Notes: generated from the sequence alone by a model not told the origin. A stretch of DNA of 34,431 nt from Arthrobacter glacialis (GCF_002909445.1 NZ_PPXC01000025.1:1-34431); one strand, 5' to 3'. Shown: positions 1 to 7,691, counted from the first letter of the stretch. Numbers and translations: made by a program.

Positions 1-1
1 G

Positions 2-178
2 ACGTACCGCCATGCCAAGGCCATCGGCGGCTGGGGCGGGGCAGGAGTTGCACTGGAGGCTGCGGGCGTGGCCGCCGACGCCCCAGGAATAGTGCATGGC
101 TACCCGGGTGAAGTGGTGGAAGGGATTGGGCAGTTACTGGCACACCACCGGGTGTGGGACAGGTTCGCGCCCAAGTAA
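2..178 (+). CDS. C-terminal end of a large-subunit catalase (partial)
   Basis: An open frame enters from the left edge and stops at TAA 176-178, giving 58 residues. The stretch with HAKAIGGWGGAGVALEAAGV followed by PGIVHG resembles the C-terminal flavodoxin/DJ-1-like domain of large (HPII/KatE-type) monofunctional catalases, which decompose hydrogen peroxide in the cytoplasm. The catalytic haem domain would lie outside the window. The call rests on this short tail only; another protein ending in a class I glutamine-amidotransferase-like domain is possible. Confidence 0.55.
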   Translation, partial: TYRHAKAIGGWGGAGVALEAAGVAADAPGIVHGYPGEVVEGIGQLLAHHRVWDRFAPK

Positions 179-237
179 GTAAGTATGTGCCGGACCACCA
201 AGTCGGCGGCGTGCACCAAATGCCGCCGAGGTGATCA

Positions 238-531
238 ATGACAGCTCAGGACCCGATCATGGCAACCGACCCAAACGACGCCGTCAAACAGGCCACCGAC
301 AAGGTGACGGACCTGCTCTCGGCGCCGCTGGCACCGCCAGCAACATGGCCAAGGACGCCGGCGAGCACCTCTCCGATGCAGTCGATGATCTCCGTAACCA
401 CGACGCCATCACTGGCGTCTGGGAGAAGCACACAGAGTTCCTCCGCGATCAACCCGCACTGACGTTTTGCGGTCGCCGGCCTCCTAGCCGCGGCCGTATT
501 CAGTGTGATCATTCGTCGGAGCCAGCGCTAA
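238..531 (+). pseudogene. small membrane-anchored protein with two compensating frameshifts
   Basis: The start is ATG 238, preceded by a GAGGTG purine stretch. The first frame reads an amphipathic N-terminus up to about base 325. A one-base loss moves the sense to the next frame (NMAKDAGEHLSDAVDDLRNH). An extra T in the run 465-468 then restores the first frame, which reads FAVAGLLAAAVFSVIIRRSQ and stops at TAA 529-531. The composite is about 98 residues: a soluble amphipathic N-terminus, one C-terminal membrane segment and a basic tail. That is the layout of small DUF883/phasin-like membrane-anchored proteins, a resemblance of layout only. Real double mutation and sequencing error cannot be told apart here. 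Confidence 0.55.
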
Positions 532-566
532 AATCATGCTTAACGGTTCTACTCGCCGCGTCGGCA

Positions 567-1841
567 TCATGAGTGGTCGCGGCGATCGGCGGCTCTCTCG
601 TCATCGATAAAGGTCCTTCGTGCATCGCGCTCGTCGTCCATGACCGCCATCGTGGCCGTCGTGAGGAGATCGATTTGCTCGTCGATGACTGCGATGCGTT
701 CGGTCAGCGCGATCCTCCTGAGATCGAACAACGCTATTCGAAGTTGCCGGGCCACCTGGGGCGAACCTGCTCCGGCCATGCGGATCTCGTCGAAGGCAAG
801 GTGAACGAATCCGTCCCAGTCGAGCACCCGCACCACCAGTCGAAGCTCGCCGTCTTCGTCTCGGTGCTGACCGTCGGGGAACGGGCGACGGGCGAGTTGT
901 CGCAGAATGTCGTGCAGTCGGTCGATGGCCTGTACTGCAGTCGATGGGTCTTGGAACGGCGAGTCCGACAGGGAGCGTTCAGCTATGTCCACGAGCATCC
1001 GCAGACCATACGAAACGTCCTGGTCGAGCGTCGGCTCGAACTTAAGCACGACTCCCTCTGTCAAACGCTTGTCATCAAGGGTCGGTGCGTCCCCACGCAC
1101 GATAAATAGCGGAGCCGATGCGGGGACAAACTCACCGAGTCGAGGAACCAGTTCCACAATGCATCCGGCCCGCTTCGCCTCCTCGATGATGTGCTCGTAA
1201 CCGATTGTCGTCACGACGCCGGACTTGGGAGAGACAATTGAACGATTCGCGACATCGGTGGGTGCTGCGTCGTCCCCTTTGTCGGGGAAGACACGATCAA
1301 GCAGCTTGCGTGTATCGTCACCAACGAGTTCGATGAGAGCCGAAACTCGCAGGGTCTGGCCGAGATGCTGCACGTAGATGACCAGAACGGCAATGCTCAC
1401 AACGACCAGCACGAATGCTGTCAACACGGCGAGGCCCGGTACAGTGCCTTCCTGACCCTCACTGCCGGGATCAACTTCGCGAAGCGCGAGCAGAGAGTGT
1501 ACGAAGGTGGCCACGAACAGGCCGATCGCAAACTGGCTGGGTTTGTCCCGCAGGATGCGCTGCACAATGCGCGGCGAGAACTGGCCCATCGCAAGTTGCA
1601 CGACCACCATGGTGATGGTCAGCACGAGAGCGGCGAGGCTGATCATCGACGCCGCGACCACCGCGAGAATCTCCATTGCCGCATCCGGTCCGCCGACGAC
1701 TGATTCGGGAATGAGCTTGTAGTCAAAATGGCGGTCGAGAGCGATCGTGACCAAAGACAGGAATATGCCAAATGCGACGCATATCACGGGCACCAACCAC
1801 AAGCTCTGACGGACGCTGGTCAAAAATCGGGAGATCTTCAC
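567..1841 (-). CDS. DUF2254 family integral membrane protein
   Basis: This 424-residue protein starts at GTG 1841 behind a GAGGGG ribosome site. About four hydrophobic segments occupy roughly residues 13-35, 58-82, 103-120 and 133-158. A long soluble part follows (residues about 175-424), and the tail is acidic/basic. The N-terminal layout, with SMISLAALVLTITMVVVQLA followed by GQFSPR, is characteristic of DUF2254 proteins, whose biochemical role is unknown. The length is normal for the family. It stands alone, with the next gene on the same strand 160 bp upstream beyond two inverted repeats. Confidence 0.85.
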   Translation of the reverse strand: MKISRFLTSVRQSLWLVPVICVAFGIFLSLVTIALDRHFDYKLIPESVVGGPDAAMEILAVVAASMISLAALVLTITMVVVQLAMGQFSPRIVQRILRDKPSQFAIGLFVATFVHSLLALREVDPGSEGQEGTVPGLAVLTAFVLVVVSIAVLVIYVQHLGQTLRVSALIELVGDDTRKLLDRVFPDKGDDAAPTDVANRSIVSPKSGVVTTIGYEHIIEEAKRAGCIVELVPRLGEFVPASAPLFIVRGDAPTLDDKRLTEGVVLKFEPTLDQDVSYGLRMLVDIAERSLSDSPFQDPSTAVQAIDRLHDILRQLARRPFPDGQHRDEDGELRLVVRVLDWDGFVHLAFDEIRMAGAGSPQVARQLRIALFDLRRIALTERIAVIDEQIDLLTTATMAVMDDERDARRTFIDDERAADRRDHS

Positions 1842-1890
1842 CCCCTCACGGTACTGCTGCGGGCGAAAACCTACCAGAGAATCCGACTAC

Positions 1891-1923
1891 GGTGTCCGGT
1901 ATCGGGAACCGTTACTGGACACC
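1891..1923 (+). repeat. right-box copy of the dispersed palindromic element
   Basis: GGTGTCC (1891-1897) and GGACACC (1917-1923) form the arms around a core containing CGGGAACCGTTAC, the layout of the right box seen throughout the window. It lies 50 bp upstream of the DUF2254 start. No left box is evident. Confidence 0.6.
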
Positions 1924-1946
1924 GAAGTTGTGGGTCCCCAATGGGT

Positions 1947-1982
1947 GCACGGTCCCATATGTGACCAGACATGGGACCGTGC
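1947..1982 (-). terminator. perfect 12-bp inverted repeat after the SnoaL-like gene
   Basis: GCACGGTCCCAT (1947-1958) and ATGGGACCGTGC (1971-1982) are perfect complements around a 12-nt loop. The hairpin begins 20 bp past the stop of the SnoaL-like gene on the minus strand. There is no U-run, which is common for actinobacterial terminators. It could instead be part of a dispersed repeat. Confidence 0.45.
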
Positions 1983-2001
1983 GCATTCAAGACAAGGCAC
2001 C

Positions 2002-2406
2002 TCAGGACGCGAACAAGGTTTCGCCGTACTGGGTATCGAAGTACTCTCGCACCTCTTTGATCCTGTCATCACAGATGATGAGATTGGCAATGTATGAGTT
2101 CTTGTAAGCCTTTCCAGATGTGGTCTCCGCACTGGACTTCCACTCGATGACGACATTCCCCTCACCGACAGTCGCGCTCACGAGTTCTGTAGAGAACGAA
2201 CCTGGGGTCATCTGAGCGGAGGCGAGCGGGAAAAATTCATCCACGATTGCGTCGGGCCCCTCCCAAGTTCCTGAATTCGGGAGGCGACCGGGTGCAATCC
2301 ACTTCGCGTTGCTGGTGAAACACTCCTTGAGGGCATCGTTGTCACCGGAGGCGAGTGCTGCGAAATAGCGTTTAACAACAGGTTGAATCTCTGGTTGTGA
2401 AGTCAT
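2002..2406 (-). CDS. SnoaL-like / NTF2-fold protein
   Basis: A complete 134-residue protein. The N-terminal helix with VVKRYFAALASGDNDALKECF, the WIAPGRLPNSGTWEG segment and the C-terminal strand with IKEVREYFDT match the cone-shaped NTF2/SnoaL fold of the 'ketosteroid isomerase-related' family. Members range from isomerases to small-molecule binders, so the substrate cannot be named. In related genomes such genes often sit beside a TetR or MarR regulator; none is present here, although repeated TTCGA motifs lie in the promoter region. The intergenic DNA upstream runs to the IS element. Confidence 0.85.
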   Translation of the reverse strand: MTSQPEIQPVVKRYFAALASGDNDALKECFTSNAKWIAPGRLPNSGTWEGPDAIVDEFFPLASAQMTPGSFSTELVSATVGEGNVVIEWKSSAETTSGKAYKNSYIANLIICDDRIKEVREYFDTQYGETLFAS

Positions 2407-2425
2407 AGTCCAACACTAACAGGGT

Positions 2426-2460
2426 ATTCGAATTTATATTCGATTAATAGATGTTCGACT
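2426..2460. promoter_or_regulatory. AT-rich promoter region with repeated TTCGA motifs
   Basis: A perfect ATTCGAAT palindrome (2426-2433) is followed by ATTCGAT (2438-2444) and GTTCGACT (2453-2460), giving three TTCGA cores within 35 bp. The stretch is markedly AT-rich and lies 20-54 bp upstream of the SnoaL-like start. It looks like a repressor operator over a promoter, but no regulator gene remains next to it. Confidence 0.4.
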
Positions 2461-2519
2461 AACGCCTAAATGGACATTTCATCCACCCCGGACGGATACC
2501 CAAACAGCACAACGTCTTC

Positions 2520-2549
2520 TGTCTCATAAGCCGGACGTCTAGCGGGAGC
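2520..2549 (+). repeat. left-box-like copy of the dispersed element
   Basis: GTCTCATAAGCCGG followed by AGCGGGAGC resembles the left box GTCCCRNAAGCCGGTC. A convincing right box was not found, although GATGATGGGACGT near 2622-2634 is a weak candidate. Apart from this and the AT-rich operator region, the 270 bp between the SnoaL-like gene and the IS hold nothing recognisable. Confidence 0.4.
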
Positions 2550-2723
2550 TCCCAGGTCGTCGCGGCTTCCATCGCGTACCGCGAGTCTGGGTGCCGCGTT
2601 TGCCCCGCCCGACATTAGGCCGATGATGGGACGTCATGCGCTCGAGGCCTTGTCTCAGTTAACTACAGATTCGTGAGTGCGCCCGTATGGTGAATTGAGA
2701 CAGAGTTTAGGAGAATCTGTTTC

Positions 2724-3014
2724 ATTTCTAATCGTCGTAAGTTCAGTCCGGAGTTCAAAGCCGAGGCTGTTGAATTGTTGATTTCCTCCGGCCGCCCGAT
2801 CGTTCAGGTCGCGAAAGAAATTGGTGTCAGTGATGGCGCCCTGGGGAACTGGGTAAGGGTGTGGCAGGAAGAACACCCGGAAGCGGCCGCCGATGAGCCG
2901 GGCCCGGTGGAGTGGGCGAAATGCAAGGCGATACAGGCCGAGAATGCCGAGCTGAAACGGGAAATTGAGTTCCTGGGAAAAGTCAGTGCCTTCTTCGCCG
3001 CGAAGCAACGATAG
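2724..3014 (+). CDS. IS3-family transposase OrfA (helix-turn-helix subunit)
   Basis: About 96 residues with the N-terminal HTH_Tnp_1 domain (RRKFSPEFKAEAVELLISSG, then VAKEIGVSDGALGNWVRVW) and a C-terminal leucine-zipper-like helix (IQAENAELKREIEFLGK). Related OrfA proteins begin with ATG directly before SNRRK or PNRRK. Here the matching codon is ATT 2724, nine bases after AGGAGA, so the start appears mutated; TTG 2775 is a later option. It binds the IS ends and is made both alone and as an OrfAB frameshift fusion. The A-rich GGGAAAAG near 2977-2984 is a candidate slip site. Confidence 0.8.
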   Translation: MSNRRKFSPEFKAEAVELLISSGRPIVQVAKEIGVSDGALGNWVRVWQEEHPEAAADEPGPVEWAKCKAIQAENAELKREIEFLGKVSAFFAAKQR

Positions 3015-3925
3015 ACGACTACTACACGTTTATCGGGCAGGAGAAGGCCCATTACAAGATTGACTGGATGTGCCAGCAATTGAAGGTTCCCAGGTCTTAG
3101 TATTACCGCTGGTGCAAGCCGCAGGAACCGACCCCGACACAGCCCCGCAACAAGCAGCTCACCGAGGATGTTTGTCGCGTCTATAAGCGCGAGAAGGGCA
3201 TGGCCGGCCGGGACCAGATCACCACGATTCTGGACCACGAAGGGATACCCGTCGCTTCGGGAACGGTTGGGACCGTTATGAACAAGCAGGGCCTGCGGGC
3301 AGTTCGGATGCGGGCGTGGGAGAAGACCACGGTCGTTGATCCTGCTGCCAGGACTGAACATATCAAGAACCATATGCTCGATGCCGACGGCAAGAGGGAC
3401 TTCACTGCCACGGTGCCGGGAACGAAGCTGGTCGGGGATATTACCTACCTGCGCACGGGTGCTGGTTGGCTGTATCTGGCCACGGTTATCGACTTGGCGA
3501 CCCGGATGGTGGTGGGTTGGTCCATGGCTTCCCATATGCGCACGGAGCTTATCGTGGATGCCATCACCATGGCCCGTGATCACGGCCGGCTTCATCCTGA
3601 TGGGGCTATTTTCGGCTCGGATCGCGGGAGCAAGTACACCTCTGGTGATTTCCAGAAGTGGTGTGCCGGGAACAAAATTACCCAGTCCATGGGCGAGGTC
3701 GGGGCGTGTTGGGACAATGCGGTGGCCGAGTCATCCTTCTCGCACGTGAAGGCTGAGATGTACCACCACCATGACTTTGGCAATCACATGTCGGCAAGGA
3801 CATCGGTCATGGAGTACATCTAGTCTTGGTACAACCGGCGACGGCCCCATTCCTACAACCAAGGACTGCCGCCGGCACGAGCCTTGGCCGCGTACCAGAA
3901 TCAGATCGAACAAGCAGCGGCGTGA
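3011..3925 (+). pseudogene. IS3-family transposase OrfB (DDE integrase) with two stop codons
   Basis: It reads in the -1 frame relative to OrfA. The integrase core is complete: GDITYL carries the first catalytic Asp, FGSDRGSKYTS the second, and GACWDNAVAESSFSHVKAE the Glu. The C-terminal WYNRRRPHS motif also survives. Two TAG codons interrupt the frame. The one at 3098-3100 follows KVPRS and precedes YYRW; the one at 3821-3823 lies between EYI and SWYNRRRP. Both sit at conserved positions that relatives read through. The middle of the protein (3200-3823) is still open, but the enzyme should be inactive. Confidence 0.85.
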
Positions 3926-3967
3926 GAAGAAAAATCAATCACACTGTCTCAAAAACTTGACGGGCGC

Positions 3968-4092
3968 CTCTCTCACTATTCGCCGCTTCGAGTGCGCTGG
4001 CGTGCATCGTTGGTGTCAATGGATGTCTGCGGGAACCTTTTGATAGGAGTCCAGGGCGTCGTGTTTCCCGTAAAGGGAACGCTCCTGGACAG
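3968..4092 (+). repeat. long dispersed repeat, copy A, truncated at the IS end
   Basis: From CTCTCACTATTCGCCGC onward it matches copies at about 10310, 12334 and 13076 nearly base for base. It ends in a right box (4064-4092, CCCGTAAAGGGAACGC then TGGACAG). The left half seen in the other copies is missing and replaced by the right end of the IS3 element. Confidence 0.8.
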
Positions 4093-4122
4093 TCGATGCA
4101 CTAAACGTCGTGGCGAGAGAGG

Positions 4123-4207
4123 CGTTGAAGGATGCGAAACTCTTTCCCCACTTAGTCGTCGCGGACGTTAGCTTCCACGTCGGCGAAAGCCCTTCGTCTT
4201 GGATCCA
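4123..4207 (-). pseudogene. 3' remnant of a gene like the one at 14989-15525
   Basis: Bases 4123-4207 align with 14971-15054, the 3' end and downstream flank of an intact minus-strand gene. Shared blocks include CGTTGAAGGATGCG and GGCGAA..CCNTTCGTC. On the minus strand it reads IQDE in one frame and AFADVEA in another, against IQDERSFAEVEA in the intact gene, so a one-base deletion lies between. Its stop is TAA at 4155-4153. Only the last 25 codons or so survive. Confidence 0.6.
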
Positions 4208-4238
4208 TATTGGACTGAAGTCTACGCTTTCGTGCTGG

Positions 4239-6731
4239 TTAGAAGTCGCGGTCGAGGGCGCCGGATTCGGCTACGGGTGCGATGGAACTAGTAAGGCCCG
4301 AGGGGTTGGTGACGGACGCTGTGGGTGTCCACACCATCGTAGCCATGGTACTCGAGGTGCGGAGGTTACCGACTCCGCTGGCGGGGGCTCCCAGCGTAAC
4401 GGTGACAACGGTTTTGGGTACGCCTGCGGTGATCAGAGTTTTGGCCGTCATGGTGGCATTGAACGTGACGGTCTTTTTAGTCTTGGCGAAGTTCGCCTTC
4501 GTGTTTATTGAGCCGAGGTTTACGTTGCTGCCGGGCCGCTGGATGTCCACTGTGTCGCCGTTGCTGCCGGTACCCAATCCCTGAATGTTTCCATCGCGGA
4601 GGCGCACAGTAACAGGTAGGGCCGAGCCAGCCCAGCCAGGAGTGACGGACGCCAAATTAACTTGCTGGCTGTAGGAGAGGGTTAGGGTGTCTCCGGCGTC
4701 GAGCCGGCCTTGGATTCCTGAACCGTTGGCTGCCTGGACGTCTGCGCCGCGCAGCGGGCTGTTGTCCACGCGCCGGGAAGAGACAACAGCAGATGTGGTT
4801 TCCTTGGCTGCGCCGTCGGTCAAGACCGCCCTGAGATCGTACTGCCCGTCCGACGCGGTCCGCGTATCCCACACGCACGAGTACGGTGCCGTAGCTAAGG
4901 TACAGCGAGTAGTCCAAGTGTTGGTTCCGGCAGGTGATGACTGGATGCGGAGAGTGCTCACACCGGCCGACGAGTTCGCGGCAGCCCTAAGGGTTGCGTT
5001 GCCCGTCAGGTACGCCCCCGGGTCCTCCACCGACACCGAGGACACGGTGTTGTCCACCAACCTGTTGGTGATCGGGGTCGATGTTGTGCTGTTGCCTGCC
5101 TCATCAGTAGCAATGGCCCGGAAACTGTAGGGAGCGGTCGCCAGAGCTGTTGTGTCGAACCGGCAAGAGTATGGTGATTCCGTGACAGTGCAGAGCTGCG
5201 TCCAGGTGCTGGCGCCCGTCCGGGCGTACTGAATCTGCACTTGGTTGATGCCCGACTGGGCGTCCGCGGCCACGGCCGTGAATGTGCTGACGCCCCGCAG
5301 CGGTGAGCCGGGATCGCCCATGGTCGCAGAAGGGGCCACATTGTCCACCAGAACGTCGGTGATGGGTTCGGAGTAGCTTGACGTGAGCCCCACGACGGCC
5401 ACTGCGCGGAGGTCATAGAAGTCGTTGGTGAAAGTGCCGGTGGCCCAGGTGCATTGGTACGGGGCCGCAACGGTTAGGCACAGCGTGTTCCACTTGTTGG
5501 CCCCAGCAACGGAATATTCCACCCGGACGGAGTAGTCCGTGCTGCCGGGACTGTAAAGAGTCGCGCCCAGAATGGTGTTGCCTCGCACGATTTCCTCGGG
5601 AGCCGTAAGGATAACGGCGAACGAGTTCGCCACAGTCGTTTGAGCCGTCGCCGAGGTGGTGGTGAGGCCGGAGTTGTCTGTAGCAATAGCCCTGAGGCTA
5701 TAGGCGCCATCCGGCATAGTCTGGGTGTTCCACTGGCAGGTATAGGGCTCCGCCTCCCGAGTGCACAGTGGGGTCCACGCGCCGCCGGGCGGTAGATACT
5801 GGATAGTCACGTTGCGGATGCCGGTCTCACCATCGCTGGCGGCCGCGGTCAGGGAAACACTGGCCCTGACCGTTGTCCCTGGGCTGGCGATGGTGACCGA
5901 CGGCGGAGTCCAGTCCGCTGCCGTACCGAAGGTGCTCCCGGTATTGGACGTGGCGGCCGTGAATGCTGCCGAAGAGAAGGTTGTGGAGGTGACCAGCACC
6001 AGAGCCGTTAAAGCCCCAACAAGGCCGACGGCGGCGCTGGCCTTCAAATGGCGGGCGCGGGCGGGTAGGGCAGACGCGGCGTCATCTTCTGAGGGGCTCT
6101 CGGAACTCACCTCCGGTGAGTCGTCCGCGGCATCCGGTGAGTCGCCAGTTTCCTCATCTTCATCCGGTGTCCGCACCCAGAAAACGGCCAGTACCACGGC
6201 GATTAGCGTCAGGACGCTCCACCAGGCAAGTGCGGGAAGGTTTCCGAGTCCAAGCCAGAGGCCCGGCAGCCCGACGAAAGGAACGAGGAGCCTGGCCTGG
6301 CCGGTGATCTGTTCTCGTTTGAGTGGGGTGCTGTCCACCTCGGCGTTGGCATCACCAGCCGTGACGAAGGTGCCGTCCGGATTCTCAGCGACAATCCGGT
6401 GCAGCCGCGTTTTCTCCACCCCGCTGGGCTCGGCCTCCGCCGGGCTGGTGAACTCCACCACGCCGCCCACAGGGACCTTTTGGGCAGCGTCAAAACCGGC
6501 CGCCAGTACCACATCGCCGGCGCTGATATGTGGTTCCATGGACCCGCTCTGTACCACGGTGCCGTGCCAGCCGAAGAGAGCCGGTAGTACCGCGATGAGG
6601 GCAAGGCACAGCAACACGCCCAGATACAGCCGCGATGCCAGGGACGCCAGAAAAAGCACCCAACCATCAGCGGAAAATAGTGGGGCCCACCGGGAAGGTC
6701 TCCGGGCGGACCCGGGTTCCTCCCGGTTCAC
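4239..6731 (-). CDS. SipW-type signal peptidase I fused to a putative secreted Ig-repeat protein
   Basis: 830 residues, GTG start 25 bp after the TasA-like gene. Residues 33-53 are a membrane segment. Residues 54-165 form an S26 peptidase domain of the ER/SipW type: catalytic Ser64 in QSGSMEP, general-base His111 in RLHRIV, and GDAN (D127) with D133. Residues 168-186 are a second membrane segment, followed by an acidic linker rich in Asp, Glu and Ser (187-222) and basic ARARHLK (224-230). Residues 231-250 are a third hydrophobic segment ending in SSAAFTAATSNTGS, which closely matches the processing region of the neighbouring TasA-like protein. Four Ig-like repeats follow (about 277-655), with cysteine pairs 323/332, 418/427, 514/523 and 610/619, then a C-terminal beta-rich domain (about 675-805). 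The inferred topology places the second cleavage region where the peptidase could cut it. Function in matrix or surface display is inferred. Confidence 0.85.
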   Translation of the reverse strand: MNREEPGSARRPSRWAPLFSADGWVLFLASLASRLYLGVLLCLALIAVLPALFGWHGTVVQSGSMEPHISAGDVVLAAGFDAAQKVPVGGVVEFTSPAEAEPSGVEKTRLHRIVAENPDGTFVTAGDANAEVDSTPLKREQITGQARLLVPFVGLPGLWLGLGNLPALAWWSVLTLIAVVLAVFWVRTPDEDEETGDSPDAADDSPEVSSESPSEDDAASALPARARHLKASAAVGLVGALTALVLVTSTTFSSAAFTAATSNTGSTFGTAADWTPPSVTIASPGTTVRASVSLTAAASDGETGIRNVTIQYLPPGGAWTPLCTREAEPYTCQWNTQTMPDGAYSLRAIATDNSGLTTTSATAQTTVANSFAVILTAPEEIVRGNTILGATLYSPGSTDYSVRVEYSVAGANKWNTLCLTVAAPYQCTWATGTFTNDFYDLRAVAVVGLTSSYSEPITDVLVDNVAPSATMGDPGSPLRGVSTFTAVAADAQSGINQVQIQYARTGASTWTQLCTVTESPYSCRFDTTALATAPYSFRAIATDEAGNSTTSTPITNRLVDNTVSSVSVEDPGAYLTGNATLRAAANSSAGVSTLRIQSSPAGTNTWTTRCTLATAPYSCVWDTRTASDGQYDLRAVLTDGAAKETTSAVVSSRRVDNSPLRGADVQAANGSGIQGRLDAGDTLTLSYSQQVNLASVTPGWAGSALPVTVRLRDGNIQGLGTGSNGDTVDIQRPGSNVNLGSINTKANFAKTKKTVTFNATMTAKTLITAGVPKTVVTVTLGAPASGVGNLRTSSTMATMVWTPTASVTNPSGLTSSIAPVAESGALDRDF

Positions 6732-6756
6732 AGATTACAACCCCGTTGCCTCCGGG

Positions 6757-7383
6757 CTACGGGGTTGTGGGGGAGGCGTCGGACTGGAGTTCCCACACAA
6801 GATCGATGCCTACACGCGCACCCTGAAAGGTGTTGATCTCGTCCTGGCTCAGGCCGGTTGTATCGAAGCGCCACGTACCCCTGTAGCTCTGGGTTTCACC
6901 AGGCGTGCCAGTAACTTGCCAAGAGGATCCACCGGTGGAGAAGTCCCGCACGTTTGCGGCCAACTGAGCGATCGACATCTCCGGGACGTCGTTGGAGTTG
7001 GGGGTGAAGCCGGTGCAGTTATTGAACGATCCGCCGGTGCCCTGCTCCAGATCGAAGAAGATCCGGCTCTCCAAGCCCTTCGCGGAGATCAGGTTCTGCG
7101 TGTAGGGCTTGACCACGCCCGGAACGTTGGACTGAGAGGTGACGACAATGCATTTCTGGCCAGTCTGGCCCGGGACAATGTTCTCCACCGTAAACGCGGC
7201 CGCACCAAGATCATCGTCGGTAAGGGTTACGTTGCCAGAGCTCCAGGAACTACCGGCATTACGGGTTGAGGCAGTAAATGCGGCTTGGGAGCCCTGCCAG
7301 ACCATTCCACCGGCAATCAACACAGCTAACGGCGCGGCAGCGAACATGGCGAGCTTGCGAGTACGCGAAGAGGGGGTTTTCAT
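6757..7383 (-). CDS. TasA/CalY-like secreted protein with SipW-type signal peptide
   Basis: 208 residues, ATG 7383 with AAGG nine bases upstream. A basic N-terminus (SSRTRK) and hydrophobic core (residues about 11-29) are followed by GSQAAFTASTRNAGSSW, the AxAFT context typical of SipW-dependent camelysin/TasA proteins. The mature part is beta-rich and has two cysteines (C78 and C123), suggesting one disulphide. Bacillus TasA forms matrix fibres after processing by SipW; here the processing enzyme is encoded 25 bp downstream in the same operon. Fibre formation is inferred from family and context only. Confidence 0.75.
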   Translation of the reverse strand: MKTPSSRTRKLAMFAAAPLAVLIAGGMVWQGSQAAFTASTRNAGSSWSSGNVTLTDDDLGAAAFTVENIVPGQTGQKCIVVTSQSNVPGVVKPYTQNLISAKGLESRIFFDLEQGTGGSFNNCTGFTPNSNDVPEMSIAQLAANVRDFSTGGSSWQVTGTPGETQSYRGTWRFDTTGLSQDEINTFQGARVGIDLVWELQSDASPTTP

Positions 7384-7608
7384 GAATGAGACCTTGTCTT
7401 AGAACCGACGGAGTTTATCTACTCGCCCGGTATGCCAAACAGACCTTCCCAGATATCTGTATGCCCCCAAGCGATGACACATCCAATCTACGGCGGTGAC
7501 GCGCAACCTGACAATACCCGTAACAATTTAGGAAGCCCTTTCCAGAGCAAAAATTGGGGCTGTTGACCGGTCTGTCATTTTAATAAGTCGGATGCACAGC
7601 CCTGCCGA

Positions 7609-7634
7609 GTCTGTAAGGGGAACGCTGACCGGAC
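7609..7634 (+). repeat. right-box copy of the dispersed element
   Basis: GTCTGTAAGGGGAACGC followed by TGACCGGAC matches the right-box consensus. A weak left box (ATAAGTCGGATGCAC, about 7582-7596) may make this a 60-bp short form. The surrounding 307 bp (7384-7691) otherwise hold only the presumed promoter of the TasA-like operon. Confidence 0.65.
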
Positions 7635-7691
7635 AATGCAAAGCAGGCGGTAGACCGCCGCTGGATTTCCGGGACTGAACTTTCAGCGAAG

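Larger units (their letters stand above)
2679..3967 (+). mobile_element. degenerate IS3-family insertion sequence
   Basis: About 1.29 kb with the two-frame transposase layout of IS3 elements. The ends are imperfect inverted repeats: GCGCCCGT and TTGAGACAG at 2679-2703 on the left, CTGTCTC and ACGGGCGC at 3944-3967 on the right. No 3-bp target duplication is visible (AGT on the left, CTC on the right). The right end abuts a truncated copy of the long dispersed repeat at base 3968. OrfB carries two nonsense codons, so the copy is probably immobile unless helped in trans. Confidence 0.8.

Noticed and set aside
2641-2680. Left end of the IS placed at the first TGTCTCAGTT (2650)
   Set aside because: The matching inverted sequence at the right end (TTGAGACAG with GCGCCCGT) pairs with 2679-2703, not with 2650.
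5761-7269. Long plus-strand open frame opposite the peptidase and TasA-like genes
   Set aside because: It is antisense to two well-supported genes, has no recognisable domain, and its length reflects the high GC content of the opposite strand.
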